Shown one piece after another: positions 1 to 12,400 of a DNA stretch of 64,000 bases. The DNA comes from Tilletia caries. Its lineage: Eukaryota; Basidiomycota; Exobasidiomycetes; Tilletiales; Tilletiaceae. The stretch spans positions 558,001-622,000 of the forward strand of contig JALUTQ010000007.1 in NCBI GenBank assembly GCA_032718865.1, in the 5' to 3' direction. The notes beneath the pieces were generated by a model, which ran no database searches, was not told the origin of the DNA, and worked only from the letters and a program-made list of their open reading frames with translations. Position 1 is the first letter of the stretch. Each line of letters begins with the position of its first letter. The translations under genes were made by a program, and so were the position numbers.

Positions 1-2280
1 CCGAGCTCTCACTGGAACTGCAGCCAAACAGCACACAAACGGTTTGGATACTGCTGACTGCACTCATCACCATACACAGTCATCGATGCCTGCCTGCTGC
101 CTCTGGCCTCATCAGGAACGAGTCATTCTCTCTGTCCTCGCCCAGCGCCAGTCGTGGGATAGGGAAAGGAGCGACAGAGTCAGTATCTGGTCATTCAGAG
201 CGAGCTCGCTTGGCCCTGCGGGCGGATGGAGGAGCAGTCATTCAACGTCCGCCAACATCTACTTCCATTCAAACGCTTGAACTCGAACGAACGAAGGGTG
301 ACATGCACGAGCGTGCCTTTCCGATAGGCTGAATGATTGGTATCTGATTCGGTATTGGATATGCTATCAGGCCAGGATTGGGACAGAGCACGTCCGGTAG
401 ACGCAAGATGAGTCAAGGCTCTCCCGTCCCTCCTTCTTCTGGCCATAGCGTCGCGCCTAGCCCAAACGCAAGTACACACCGCACGGTCCCGGGTCCGCAG
501 TTCCTTCCGTTTGTACTGTTGACCTGTCGACCACGTTCGCCGCCATCGCTTCGGGTCACCTTGGTTATCCCAAAGATGATTCTTGCAAGTCGTCACAGGC
601 CGAAGGTGCAGGGATTGAAGGGCCTTTATTTGAGCTAACCTCGACAACTTGAGGATCCCCCAACGGTTGAGGTTGTGTTCTCGAGCCTTCAGTTACGCAT
701 CTTGTGTGCAGACGTGCAAGACAGTCGGGAAGCGGCTGAGGTGATCGGAAAGTGACAACGTCGGCTCAATAGACAGCCACCATGCTGTAAAGCTGCCGTG
801 CCAACCGTCGATGAAAGTCGACCTATGTGTGAGGGTTGCATGGAAAGGAAGCCATCGAAACCAAGGACCTCATGGAGCTGTCAAGCTTCACAGCTTTGCC
901 GGTGTCTCCACGAAAACACGGTCTCGGAAGGAAAGTTATGGGTCGAAGCCGGTCTTGAGTCCAGGAGGGGACCGCCCCAAGGCGATCAGGACGGCCGTCG
1001 CCGAGCAAAGGGTTTCCTGAGAGCGTGTATGAAAGGATGATGGCGGTTCAAGAAGCACGGCTGCTCCGAAATTGTCGAGGCTGAGGGTGTAAGAGTTGAT
1101 GGAGTGGAAGCAGGATGGAAGGGACAGATGAAGGACAGACCTCGTCAGCCTCCTGATAACCCTCCACCTAGATTCGTGCACATCGCCACAGCTCGTTCCG
1201 AAAGGATTGCGATCCCATCATCCTGCTGTCGGAGATGTGAAGCCATCCACGGGGCGAAGATAACGGGAAAGGACCTGCTCGACTTCAAAAGACGGCTCGC
1301 TGCAGTCTGCAAAGAAGGGACGAGCGTCAGCCAGCAGCGGGAGATAAGAAAAGAAATAATGAAGACATCAGCTGTCAGCCACACAAGGAGGAAGCAAAGG
1401 GAGGGGTCAGCCGAGCGATTCGTGTGAAGACAGACGTCGCAAAGGAGTGCCGAATTGGTGCCTCCTGCCTCCGCTTCCCCCGGACCTTGTCTCTCGCGCG
1501 TACAAATCGACCTGACGCAAGGACCAAGATCGGACACATCGCCAGCACGACCCAGGGACTCTCATGACGAGCTTGCTCATGCGATCCCGCACACCGAAGG
1601 GAGAAATCACGTCGTAGATGGTGAGCGTTGACAGTTCCGACGTGGAAATGAGGCTCGAAAAGGCCACATGGCTCTCACAGCGCAACTTTTTTCCCATCAC
1701 TCTGCTCACTCGTCCAATCAGCGCTGCACCAATCACGTGAGGCCGGCCTTTTCCCTGGTAAAATTCACCGAGAGTCTCAACATCCTCGTGTGACCGTCAC
1801 TCAACCCGATCTTTGGGACCCCACCTCTCGCACTCAGCAGACAGCGAAGCTGTGGCAGATCTGAGGGCAAAACGCAGCTGTCATGCATAGAGCTGCTGGA
1901 CCATTCATATGGGGGAAAAGAATTGCGAGGAGACGAGAGATGCAAAAGGGAGGAAGTATGCTGCATGATGCGTGGGGGCGATGTGTTGGAAATGGGCGAT
2001 ACCGAGTCCGGCTACGTCGAGAATCGAAAAACGCCAGCTGTCGGTGGATTGGAGCGATGATGGGAAAAGTGCATGCTGATGGGGGGAGCAGCTCCGCTTA
2101 ACGCCTGAGCCTCGGATGGCAGCTGTCTGGTTTCCGCATGCTCGCGGATCCCACACCCTGCTCCGCCTTCCGCACCCCCCAAATCCCCACCGAAAGCATT
2201 CCACTACTCCGCTGACAGTGGCCCTCCCCTCTCCAACGACTTGTGGCCGTACTGAAGTGACCCAAATACCACAAAGGCGC
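1..2280. other. Intergenic, no gene recognised
   Basis: About 2.3 kb in which all open frames are short, overlap on both strands and carry no domain I recognise. Splice-like signals occur but I could not chain them into a frame-consistent gene. It lies downstream of the minus-strand RPS27 copy, so its right end should contain that gene's 3' UTR. Confidence 0.5.
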
Positions 2281-2776
2281 TTATGCCTTACGCCGGAACG
2301 AGCAGCCTGCAAACACAAACAATTCGTCAGCGATTTCTTATCGGCATGCATATATGCGACGCCCGCGCAAGGGGTCCTCCTCCTTCTCCTCCGCCGCAGG
2401 GGGACGCATGAACTCACCCTCAGTCAATCGTGCCTTGCCGCCGGTGGGGGTGCTGAGGATCTGGCTGCAGCTGCCGCAGAGGACGACAGTTTGTGCGTGT
2501 GAGAAGACGGTGGTGATGGCGAAGCAGCCGAGACACTGTTAATGGGAAGCGAGCGTATCGCATCGGAGGGGCGGGGGGTGGTGGGAAAGGGATTCAAACA
2601 AAGATAGCGGATGTTGGGTGTCAGCATTGAGCGGACGAACATGGTCATGTTGATGGAATGTAACGCACCTTGACGTCCATGAAGTAGGAGTTGGGGGACT
2701 GCACCAGCCGCTTGAGCTTGTGGCACGATCGCTGCTGCTCGGGGTTGGGGTTAAGAAGGTCGATAGCGAGAGTCAT
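2281..2776 (-). CDS. RPS27: 40S ribosomal protein S27 (eS27), inverted copy
   Basis: Small-subunit ribosomal protein of the cytosolic ribosome. Three exons on the minus strand: 2669-2776, 2418-2535 and 2281-2306, with GT...AG introns of 133 and 111 nt; the joined frame is 83 codons plus stop, the usual S27 length. The protein begins [10 protein letters not shown], has the conserved YFMDVK at the first splice site, and the zinc-binding pairs CLGC (residues 37-40) and CGSC (56-59), ending GCSFRRKA. It is head-to-head with a second RPS27 copy starting 387 bp away; the two proteins are identical although many codons differ, including the two Arg codons of the last exon. Introns are diverged. Known family role: ribosome biogenesis and 40S structure. 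The start is the only in-frame ATG before the conserved N terminus. Confidence 0.95.
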
Positions 2777-3163
2777 GCTGGGCAAAGATCTAGAAGGGAA
2801 ATGCGAACGATGGGGCCGGCGCTGCTGTGGGGGTGGTGTGCTTGAGTGGGTTGGTAGCGTCCCTTGAGGTTGAGCTCGTTGGTGGATGGGAAGGAAGGTG
2901 GGTGGAAGTTTTTTCCTTTTGGGTTCGGCTGCCCTTTCTTCTTGAGACCCGTGAGTCTTCAAGCTGTGGGAGGGGTCTCATCGCTTGTCGGTGGAAAGTC
3001 TCAGCAGCTCGATGGCGTTGGCGACCTCGCCGGCTGCGACATCGCCAGTCGCCACCCATCACCACCACATCAGCACTCCCTCTCTCTCTCTCTTCATTCT
3101 CGCAGTTGCGCTCTCCTCTCTCCCAGTACACACACACACACACACCCGCGCTCTTCGCCCAAG
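2777..3163. promoter_or_regulatory. Shared divergent promoter region of the two RPS27 genes
   Basis: 387 bp between the two outward-facing RPS27 start codons. It contains a CT tract around 3080-3120 and a CA repeat around 3128-3146 next to the plus-strand ATG; pyrimidine tracts of this kind are common upstream of highly expressed fungal genes. No operator or TATA box is clear. That it drives both genes is inferred from the geometry. Confidence 0.6.
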
Positions 3164-3596
3164 ATGACTCTCGCGATCGATCTCCTCAACCCCAACCCCG
3201 AACAACAGCGATCCTGCCACAAGCTCAAGAGATTGGTCCAGTCGCCAAACTCCTACTTCATGGACGTCAAGGTATGTTCTTCCTCCTGGCGATACATGCT
3301 TGGGCCAGTCACAAGTTCCTGACCATGATATCCTGCATCCCCTGCTCTGCGATGTCATCCAACCCAGTGTCTTGGCTGCTTCGCCATCACCACCGTCTTC
3401 TCACATGCGCAAACAGTTGTCCTCTGCGGCAGCTGCAGCCAGATCCTCAGCACCCCCACCGGTGGCAAGGCACGATTGACTGAGGGTGAGTGCAGTGGCA
3501 CATTATTCTGCATGCGATGGGAGGCGGTCGGTTAGCTGACCTCATGCTGTTACATCTTCATTCCTTCCAGGCTGCTCTTTCCGACGAAAGGCATAA
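3164..3596 (+). CDS. RPS27: 40S ribosomal protein S27 (eS27), plus-strand copy
   Basis: Second RPS27 gene. Exons 3164-3271, 3368-3485 and 3571-3596 join to an 83-residue protein identical to that of the minus-strand copy. The zinc ribbon is formed by CLGC and CGSC. Introns interrupt the same codons as in the other copy (after YFMDVK, and inside the Gly codon before CSFRRKA) but differ in length (96 and 85 nt) and sequence. Identical proteins with scattered synonymous changes indicate an old duplication held by purifying selection. The start codon follows a CA repeat directly. Confidence 0.95.
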
Positions 3597-4421
3597 GCGG
3601 CTCCACCCAATTTCTCTCGGCTCCCTTTATATCCACCCTCCAGTCACCGCATAGTTCAAAAACGGAGCGAGCCTCTCTCCGGCTCGCTTCCACAACTCTC
3701 GACAAGGTTCGACTACCCTCCCCCTTGCATTTGTGCAAGTAATCTGCGTTTTATGCGCAAGCATCCCCGGTCCCCTCCATCTACCACCCCAGCATGCATC
3801 ATCGATGAGCGACCTCATCTGCTTTGTTGTCGCCCCTTCCCCCCTTTCCTCAAAAGTGTGAGGTCCCAGGTCCCCCTCGCACAACGCCCTGATCTTCAGG
3901 GCGCACGGCAGGCGTCGCCATAGTTGATCGACGAGCGCTCTCCCTCCCTCTCTCCCACATGTCCGTTGTATCATCACCCGAGCCTGGGGCGCTGGCCTGC
4001 TTTCATTCCTCCAATGCAAACACCTCGTCTCTGTCTCTCTCTCACATATCGAGTGTGTTGCGCAAGCGTGGACGTTGGTCCGAAGCTCCGATCGGCGTTT
4101 TGCTTTGAGCTCGTTTGGAAGAAAGTCGAGGACCTTCGCACGGACTTGCCGTTGCCTCTGCCCACGATCTCATCTCCAGGACTTCCCACACGCCGCGAAA
4201 CAGGTCAGTCCTCCTTCTGCTGCTTTCTTTCGGGACGCACGCCTGGACCCGAGGAACTGTTGCGCCTGCCGTCTCACCGTGAACGAGCAGTTCAGCCAGG
4301 GCTGATCCTCACGCTCTGTTCGAGTGCACAACGTCTTTACTGAGACGATCTTTCCTTTTCTCCCTCTCTCTTCCCTCCAATTGCTTCCTGCGCCTTCCTC
4401 AATTTCCGCCGAATCGGACGA
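3597..4421. other. Intergenic region between RPS27 and the RidA-family gene
   Basis: 825 bp with pyrimidine-rich stretches and no supported gene. It should hold the RPS27 3' UTR and the promoter and 5' UTR of the downstream RidA-family gene. A CT-rich run just before 4421 fits a fungal 5' leader. Confidence 0.5.
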
Positions 4422-5187
4422 ATGGCGTCTCTCTCGAAACTTTGCTCTTTGGATGGCGGCCGTTCCCTGTACGCCCTATTGATGCGCCCGTCTCGTGCCT
4501 CTGCTGGACATGCGCATGCACGGACATATCTCACCTCCGCCCTCGTCCCAACTGGGGTCCCTGCCCTCCGCCCACGGCTGTCCTGCGCCATCCCACGACG
4601 CTCTACTGTGATCGCTGATCTGTCTTCATCAACTCCGGCATTTACCAGAATGTCCTCCTCTACCGTTTACAAGGTCGCATCGACCGACAAGGCTCCCAAG
4701 GCCATCGGGCCCTACTCGCAATGCACGATCCACAATGGTATCGTCTACTGCTCGGGCTGCATCCCCTTTGACCCTGTCAAGATGGAGTGTGTCGAGGGTG
4801 GTATCGAGGCCCAGGCTCAGCGCGCGCTTGACAACCTCTTTGCAGTCCTTGAGGCTGCTGGATCTGGTGAGTCCCTTCCACGTGTCTTCCTCCTTGTCAG
4901 TGTTAATCCAGCTGATCATTATTCTCGGCGGGAACAGACAAGTCGCACGTCCTGAAGACGACAGTGTTCCTCAAGGACATGAACGACTTTGCCAAGGTCA
5001 ACGTGAGTGCTCCAGGACGATCGAACCCACAGGCATCGATGACGCTCATCCCCCCTTCCCTTCTTTCTAGACGGTGTACGAGGCTGCCTTTGCGCCGTAC
5101 AAGCCAGCCCGATCTGCTGTGGAAGTGGCTCGGCTGCCGCGGGATGTCCTTGTCGAGATTGAGGCGATTGCGGCTGTCAAGGCTTGA
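4422..5187 (+). CDS. MMF1: RidA/YjgF/UK114-family enamine/imine deaminase, mitochondrial form
   Basis: Family members hydrolyse reactive enamine/imine intermediates made by PLP enzymes and so protect branched-chain amino acid metabolism. Exons 4422-4866, 4938-5002 and 5071-5187 join to 208 residues. Residues 1-76 are rich in Ser, Arg and Ala and poor in acids, as in a mitochondrial leader. The conserved domain starts near the second Met at residue 77 (SSSTVYKVAS) and includes AIGPYSQ, VYCSGCIPFDP, TTVFLKDMNDFAKVN and the PARSAVEVARLP segment whose Arg is the conserved substrate-binding residue of the family. The 132-residue product from Met77 would match the usual cytosolic length, so dual start use is possible. 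Both introns (71 and 68 nt) are canonical. The paralogue symbol is chosen because of the leader. Confidence 0.9.
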
Positions 5188-5351
5188 GCGAGCTCGGGCC
5201 TCGGACCCACCAGCTCAGCAATATATACACTGTTCATTCCCACGCTCAGGCCGCCTGAGTGTGTCTAGCTTCGGCTCTCGCTCATCTGCACGGTTCCCGT
5301 GAGCCGGCTGGAAGCGTCGTTGGAAGTTGGAAGGCATGCACGTATATACTA
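5188..5351. other. 3' region of the RidA-family gene
   Basis: Short untranslated stretch between the stop codon and the miniature element that begins at 5352. No other feature is visible. Confidence 0.4.
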
Positions 5352-5743
5352 CAGTAGAACCTCGAAAAGTCATCACTCGATTGGGCGATCACCTCGATCG
5401 CTGATCACTTTTGCCCTTCCCCCGAGCTCGGGGGTATGTAAAAGGGGGGTAAAGCCATATTACCTCGATCATCCGGTCTTGATCACTTTTTTGAGCGTCT
5501 GATCGGCATAAACAGATAGCGCAACACGGTGTTGCGAGTGTGTCGACACGGTGTCGCGAGTGTGTCGACACAGTGTTGCGAAGGCGTCAACACCGTGTTG
5601 CGAACTTTTCAACACTGTGTCGCGACTTTCAACACGGTGTCGCGAAAAATTTGAGTGGTCTGTGCGCTGATTTTTGAGAAAATTTTACATAGGCAAAACT
5701 CTAGGCAGTCATGACTGCCTAGAACTGGCGAATACCCCTACTG
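5352..5743. mobile_element. Miniature inverted-repeat element, pogo/Tc1-mariner type
   Basis: A 392-bp element starting CAGTAGAACCTCG and ending with the complement of CAGTAGGGG, flanked on both sides by TA (5350-5351 and 5744-5745), as expected for Tc1/mariner/pogo insertions. It has no coding capacity. Inside are six consecutive units of about 21 bp (5522-5645), each built around the palindrome CRACAC-N-GTGTYG, and a perfect 24-bp palindrome at 5700-5723 just before the right end. The family assignment rests on the terminal hexamer and the TA duplication only; the TIR match beyond about 6 bp is weak. Confidence 0.6.
5522..5645. repeat. Six tandem palindromic units
   Basis: Six head-to-tail units of 20-22 bp, each containing CAACACNGTGTTG or the CGACAC/GTGTCG variant, so each unit can fold on itself. 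Unit sequences differ at the spacer base and in the linker (AGTGTGT, AGGCGT, ACTTTT). They lie inside the miniature element 5352-5743. Confidence 0.8.
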
Positions 5744-5745
5744 TA

Positions 5746-6489
5746 CGCAGAAAGTGGTAGGCTCCGTCTCCACAATTACTCTTCTCCACCTGATGCAAAA
5801 TCTGGTTTCGCTTCTGTGGAAGCACTTGCAGCTTCCAATTGGTTTCAGTTTGATCCCTTCGGATGCCCCAAAAATCACTTTTGACGATCCCCAAGTTCGA
5901 AAGCTGGGCTCCCGCCCGGGAGGCGGGACACTCTACTGACGTCGGTTCAGAGGCCGGAGCTCGCGCTTGAGCAAGTAAGGTGCTTCCCAGAGTCTCACCA
6001 GTTGACCACTGACAAGGAAGCAAGTGAGAGGAACCAAGGTCGTTGCGTTGCTTCCCTCGGCCTCGCCCATACAACACCGGGCATCCAGCAGCAGCGCCGA
6101 GCGGACCGCCAGCAGGCTGACAACTGACAGGAGTTGAGTGAAGTGAAGAAAGAAACGGATCTTCTGTCCTCCCGGCGGCGTCGCGTACATACTTAACCCA
6201 TTTGAGGGGGCCAGATATCTCCGATTCGGTCTCTACTCTCTGGTCCGACACAGGCAAGCAAGCAGAGGCAAGCTAGCAAGTTCCAACTTCCAAGCAAAGC
6301 AAGCTTCGGCCGATCAACAGTTGCGCATAAACGGGTCCAACCTGGTCCCTTCTCTCCACCCTTCAACTAATCTCCCAGGCGGAGCGCAGTCGGCGCGGCC
6401 CCTCCTCTCCCCCTTTCAAAGGCGCCCCTGATCCCTCTCCCAGGCGGAGCGCAGTCTCTCCCCATCTTCCTCGGTTTGCGGAGCAAACA
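5746..6489. other. Promoter and 5' leader of the zinc-cluster factor gene
   Basis: 744 bp without a supported gene. A 20-bp direct repeat containing CCCAGGCGGAGCGCAGTC occurs near 6374 and again near 6440, shortly upstream of the ATG at 6490. A run of AGGCAAGC/AGCAAG motifs lies around 6250-6310. Presumed promoter and untranslated leader. Confidence 0.45.
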
Positions 6490-9400
6490 ATGCAGCCTCA
6501 GCCTCAGCATCAACATCAGGGCGCACACGGTCCCATGGCATCTTCCCAGCCGTCGGGTAGCTTGCCACCTCAGGATCAGAATAGCGGCGTACCCAGCAGT
6601 GCCGCACACAACAGCGGCATCTTGCACTCCCAGCTCTCCTGGGGACCCCGGCCTGGTATCCATCAGCAGATGCGACCGGCAGGCCATGGCTATCAGCAAC
6701 ATCAGCATGGTCAAAACCAGGCACCCATCGGTCTCTACCCTTCGGCGCCAAGTGGCATGGCGGGCAACCAACCCATGTCGGGCCACTCGCACTCGCACCT
6801 TCAGCACCAGCACGCGCCACAATATGCTATGCAGAATAGTCATGGCGCGGGAGGTCTTCACGGCGTGCCCCAAGCGACGGGTGGTGGGCCACCCATGTCC
6901 ATCGGGAACGCCGGCCACAACATATTCGACAGCAACTGGTCCACCATGCCTAATCTGCACAACGCCCGAGATTTCGCTATGAACTTCCAGTCATCAACAG
7001 GTGCGTGGCAGCCGTCACTCGCTGGACACGCATCGGCTGGTGTTGATCTTCAGGCCTCGGGCTGTCTGCACACAGCGGCCGCACAGAACGCCCCTGCCGG
7101 TAACTCTCTCAGCAACAACATGCCTGCTCACTCCAGCATGGGGGTCTCATCTTCCTATGCGCTGACTCGACAGCACGGTCACGCCATCCCTCACCCGAAC
7201 CTCATGCCGCATCCCATTCCATCGCCTCACATCTCTTCCACGCCCACCCTGTCGGGTTCCTTCTCTCATATGCCCAACACTCCCATGAGTACAGTTCCCA
7301 ATGCCGGTGTCTTCTCGCCTGTGGAACCGCAGAACGCCGGGGGACCCGGGGATTCCGCATATATGGGAGCATTCATGGGCGGCGGTGGCGGTGGATCCTC
7401 TTCGGTTGGGCTCAGAAGGCCGTCCATCCAAGACAATGCGATGCATTCCGGCGGCAACCCTTCGATGGACGCAGGCAACAGGCACGCAATGCAACCGACC
7501 GGGATGACCTTTGCCTCCATGTCAACCCCATCTTCAAGCTCCGGCGACGGAATCACGTCCTTACGAGCCGCGTTATCCACACCCGCATTTGCTCCACCCT
7601 CGGCGAACAACAACAGCATGATGTCGGAAGCGGACATGATGCCGAACTACCTCGCCTCCTCTTCGGACAATATGGGAAGGGACTCGCACATGTTCACTTC
7701 GCCAGGTGACGCCTTTGGTGCACTGCGGCCTCTGTCCAGTAGAAGTGACAGCACTGCTGCCCTTGCACCCTTCAACTCTTCCCTGCTGTCCAACGGTGGC
7801 GGCGGCGGCGGCGGCGGCGGTGGCAATGGTCTGATCACCACGTCTCAGCTCGCGGGCAGCCAGCTCAGCATGACCGATCCCTTCCATGCGGTCTCTCTCG
7901 AACTTTGGCGTCAGCTCGGGCACACTTCGGGTCAGACCTATGGTACGCTGGGAGTGAGCGGTCGGGAACACGGAGGTGCTATGATTTTGGAGGACGAAAA
8001 TCTTAACGGCACCAGCGGTGGTAGTGGCGGCGGCGGCGGCAGTCGCAACAGCGGTATGATGGGCTTCCATTCGGGAGTGGATCATGAAGGCTTTGATTCG
8101 GCCATGTCGGGCCAGCCTAATGGCGGCATGTCTGAATTCGGCGGCGTTGGGGCTGAATCGCTAGTGCTCAGCCAGATGCAAAAGGCAGGTACCTCTGCCA
8201 CCTACAATTTCCATCCAGGCATGGCCCCTCCGCTTACGAGGAACACAGACACGAACCCGAATTATGGCAGTGGCAACGGTCGTCGTTCGGGGCCCGGTAC
8301 TGCTGCTGCTGCTACTTCTGCTGCTTATCAGGACGAAGGGCAAGGGGAGGACGAAGTCGAGGACGATGATATGCTGGCGAGTGATGAGGAAGGGGATGAA
8401 GATGATGACGAGGACGGACAACCGGTCGATCCAGCTGCGAAGGCAGCGAGGATGCGCGCGAAGAATTCCCAGTTGCATCGCAGACAGGGTGTGGTGAGTT
8501 CTGACGGTTGGCTCATAGGAAGCTGGCCCACTACCGTGAGTCGACGCGAGTTTCTCGCCTACGCACATCAGGCTGAACCGTTTACTCGCACTTTTACAGA
8601 CCTGCGATCAATGCCGATCTAAGCATCTTCGATGCGACCTGTCTGATCGCAAGTTCAAGGCATTCGAGGCGACGCTCCAACAATCTCTGCAGCTCTCAAA
8701 TATGTCAGAATCCACCTCGCAGTCGCGGCAAGAAGCAGCGATGGCATTGCAAGCTGATGATGAAGCGAAGCTGGATGCAGCAGCGGCTGCCAAGGCTGCC
8801 ACCAGCGGCACGGCTGTTGTGCTGAACAATCCGATTCGGTGTACGAGATGCGAGAAGCGGGGGATGGTCTGTACCAAGAGCTACAATCCTCCTTCGAAAC
8901 GCAACCCGCGGCCAAGCCGGACGGGCAAGCGGATTGAGCAAGCTCGACAGCTGCACGGCACGCGTCCTCTTGGCGAGAGTGCTGAGCAGCCCTTGACGAG
9001 ACGCGAGCTTGCGTTGGAGACCATTTACAACACGCTGGCAGGTGAAGGAAACCTTTCCGAGTCCCATTCTACCGACTCTCGGTTGCACAACCGCATCCTG
9101 GCCTCGAGCACCAACATACGTCTCTTGACGACCTTTTTCGCCGTCTTCCACATCCAGATGCCCGTCATCGACTTTGACAATTTCTGCTACCGCTTCAACG
9201 TCGCGAACGGGGACCCGCGTAAGATGGCTATCATGGCGAATGGCGGGGACGAGGAGGAAGGTCTGCCGTCGGCTATTCCGCGGCATCGGAATTTGCTCCG
9301 GTCCGAGTCGGACGACCCGCGAGATAGCACGATTAGTACCGCCGGGACCGTCGAGGCGCTCATGGCCGCCATGCATCTGTGCGCGGCGCTGTACACGGAC

Positions 9401-12400
9401 ATGCCACTTGTCCAGCCCCTGAACTCGAAAAAGCTCTTCCGGTCCACGTCGAACCGTCTCATCCGACCCATGCCGAACCGGGCCGTGGGCTCCAATCCGG
9501 AGAACGTCAACTCCTTCATCCTGCCCCATCCGAAGGGATCCAAGGAGGACCAAGCCACAGAGCAAGTCATCGAGGCCGCCGCCGCCGAAGCGGCCGGCAA
9601 GCAAAGCAGCAAGCGCCTGAAGAGAAAACAAGGTGTGGCCTGTGACTCCTGCCGGCTCCGTCGAGTCCGATGCGACCTGACCGAGCGGCCGAAGGGGGCG
9701 AGCTGTACGCGATGCGAGGACAAGAAGATCAACTGCACGGCGGAGTACATTGAGAGTATCCGCGCGAAGGGGAAGACGGTCGTGCTGGATGTTGTGCATG
9801 CGAAGGCGGAGGCGGCGCAGAAGAGTCGGGCGAAGGGGAGGGAGGTGTCGAAGGAGCGTAACCCGGCGGTGCCGGATGGGACTGCCGTCGTCAATGCTGA
9901 CGGCTCCGAGGTAGCATCGGATGGCGGCACGAAGGATGCTGAAGCTTCCACCGGGCCCTCAGCTTCGACATCGGCATCAGCATCGGCTTCCACCTCGCGC
10001 GACGCGGCCGTCGTTCTCGCGGATCCATCTGTTGCTGTTGCGAAGCAGGAGGAGGAAGACGAGGACGAGGGAGAGGAGGAGTACGAGAGTGATGATGAGG
10101 GAGGGTGGGAACGTGCTCAGGAGCGATGGATACGCTCCGGTGCGAATACGAAAGAGTTTGGTCAGCTGGTCCTCTCCGACCCTTCCGCGGGTTCGTCGTC
10201 GTCGGCGAAGAGGGCCATGAAGGACGGTGACCGTGCCGCTGGTGATGATGACGACGAGGAAGGTGGTGGTGGTGGCGCGAAGCCGGTGCAGCAGACGCAA
10301 CGGTCGACCTCGAGTGATGTGGATATGGGCGCGTGGGGGCGGGTGAGCCCGCAGGTGCCGGATACGATGGATCTCGTGCATCAGAACGATATGCTGCAGT
10401 GGGGTCGGGCACGGCAGGGCTTCTTTAGGAAGCTGAAGGATCGGGCTGTCGAGCTTGTGTACAGACATGATCTGCTGCAGTGAGTTTTGTGTCTCACAGG
10501 ATGCTTGTTTGATCTCTCGATCTCTTTTTACTGATCTTCGTCTGCTGTGGTTCCTTTTCAGCCGCCCAAGTGCTGAGGCTATCCAGACCTTGCTGATACT
10601 TTGCCACATACTTTATGCGGTCGACCCTGTTCAGGTCAAGTGTGAGTAAACAGTGACCGATATAACTTTTGCGCAGGCAGGGGCACTTCTCATCCCTCTC
10701 TCTCTCTCTCCTCCGCCATTTTTTCTCAGTGTTTGCCAGCGTGGCGCTCAAGCACATTCAGGCGCTGAATCTCCAGACTCGACACGAGGTGTATGAGCAG
10801 GACCAAGAAGCCGTCGAGCATTTGTTCGAGGATATGCAAGCCAGTCGGGTCTACCTGACGTCTTGGACTCGGTACGTTGACTTCTTTTCGCACATCAAAT
10901 AACGCCTTTTCTTACATCTTCTCTTTCTCTGCGACTTCACACAGGGACGGGATCATGTCCGGCATGTATCGCATGGAGCCTCACTTCCCTGAGGAGCGCA
11001 CGATTCAGGTCAAAGGCGGCCAGCGACCGCCGTTTGACCCGAGCGACCAGCTGAAGACGGCCGCTATTGGCGGACCGCAGCCGGGACAGGCTGTTGGCGC
11101 GAGCGGCGTGAAGGAGCTGAGTGGTCCGATGGGGTTGACCTTTTCAAGTGAGTCAATTATTGGAAGTCAAACGAAGCTTGTTGCGCCACCTGACATTCAC
11201 TCGTACTGACGTTGTTTCGTTTCACTAATACGTTTCTCCTCTCGCAGTCATGGCGATGACACAGATAGGCGCGTTGTCCCGCTTCGTAGCGAAGCATATT
11301 GACCGCACCGAAGGTGTCCCCGCTGGAGCATCGGCGACAGACCGTTTCCCCCTGCTTCCGACAGCAGGTGACATGAAGAAGCTCGCGCGAGCTTGCAATG
11401 CGGTGTGGCAAGGGACGGACGCGTTGCTACAATTCTTCGACAAGTGCGCGGCACGGAGCCGGGAGGATATGGACCGGCTGAAACCGTTCCAGCCGCTGGC
11501 ATGGATCGCGAGTCTGAAGATGTGCGGCGCGATGCTCAACTTGGCTGTCTATCGGGTGCTGAGCGAGCGCTTCGGAGTCAACACGGCCTACATGGCGGCC
11601 ATTACGCGCCAGATGCAGATGATGAGCAACGGAGGCGCCACCACTTCTGCTTCTGCCGCTGCTGGTGCTCCTGTGAACCCGAAGATCCGGCCGTTGAGCG
11701 AGGAGGACTTCGAGCAGGCGAAAGTGTTGCGCTCTTTGTACGAAAAGGGGCGGATCAGGGCGATGATCCGCTCCCGTCGGACCGCGCACCTCGCCGCGTT
11801 CTTGCTCCGGAAGAACGTGTTCCAGTTCGGAGGGGTGGTGATGCGCCAGTTCTTTGCGGTCTCGCAGTTTTTGGCGCGCATGCCCGTCGAAGATTCGTCG
11901 GCATCTGGCGAGGGCGGCGCAGAGGGGGAGGAAGGGGGTGAGCCTCCGGCGGGGACGATTACTACGCTTGAGAATACGCCGAATGCGAGCTCGAGGGGGG
12001 ATGAGAGCCGGACTGGGAGTGGGTCTTCGTCCGAGGGTGGGAAGTCGGCTGGCTTGAGTCCATCGGCGTCTACGACGTCCAGTCACGTCGGGGGGTCCGC
12101 TTCTGTTCCCCCAGCTGCTGCTGGCGCGGGTACGGGTACGGGCACGGGCACTCCAGCCACTGGCTCATCCTCCGCGGCTCCTACTCCAGCCTCGAATCCG
12201 ATGGGCATGCGAGGCGCACCCGCGTCCCCGAGCGCCTCCTCCCCCTCGGTCTCCTCCAGCCTGACCCGCCCGCGGACCGAGTCGAGTTTCTCGGGCCGGA
12301 CGACGGCGAGTGTGGAGGGTGAGGGGCATGTTCCCTGGTATGTGGGTGCGAAGGAGTTGGGCCCTTTTGATACGGCGGCGAAGAAGCGGGAGGTGGGGTG

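Noticed and set aside
5522..5645. Regular repeats that look like a CRISPR array
   Set aside because: Units are contiguous with no spacers, are self-palindromic, and the genome is eukaryotic.
8705..9993. Long minus-strand open frames (up to 364 codons) opposite the transcription factor exon
   Set aside because: They mirror GC-rich plus-strand coding sequence, have no domain and no splice structure; the plus-strand frame carries the zinc clusters.
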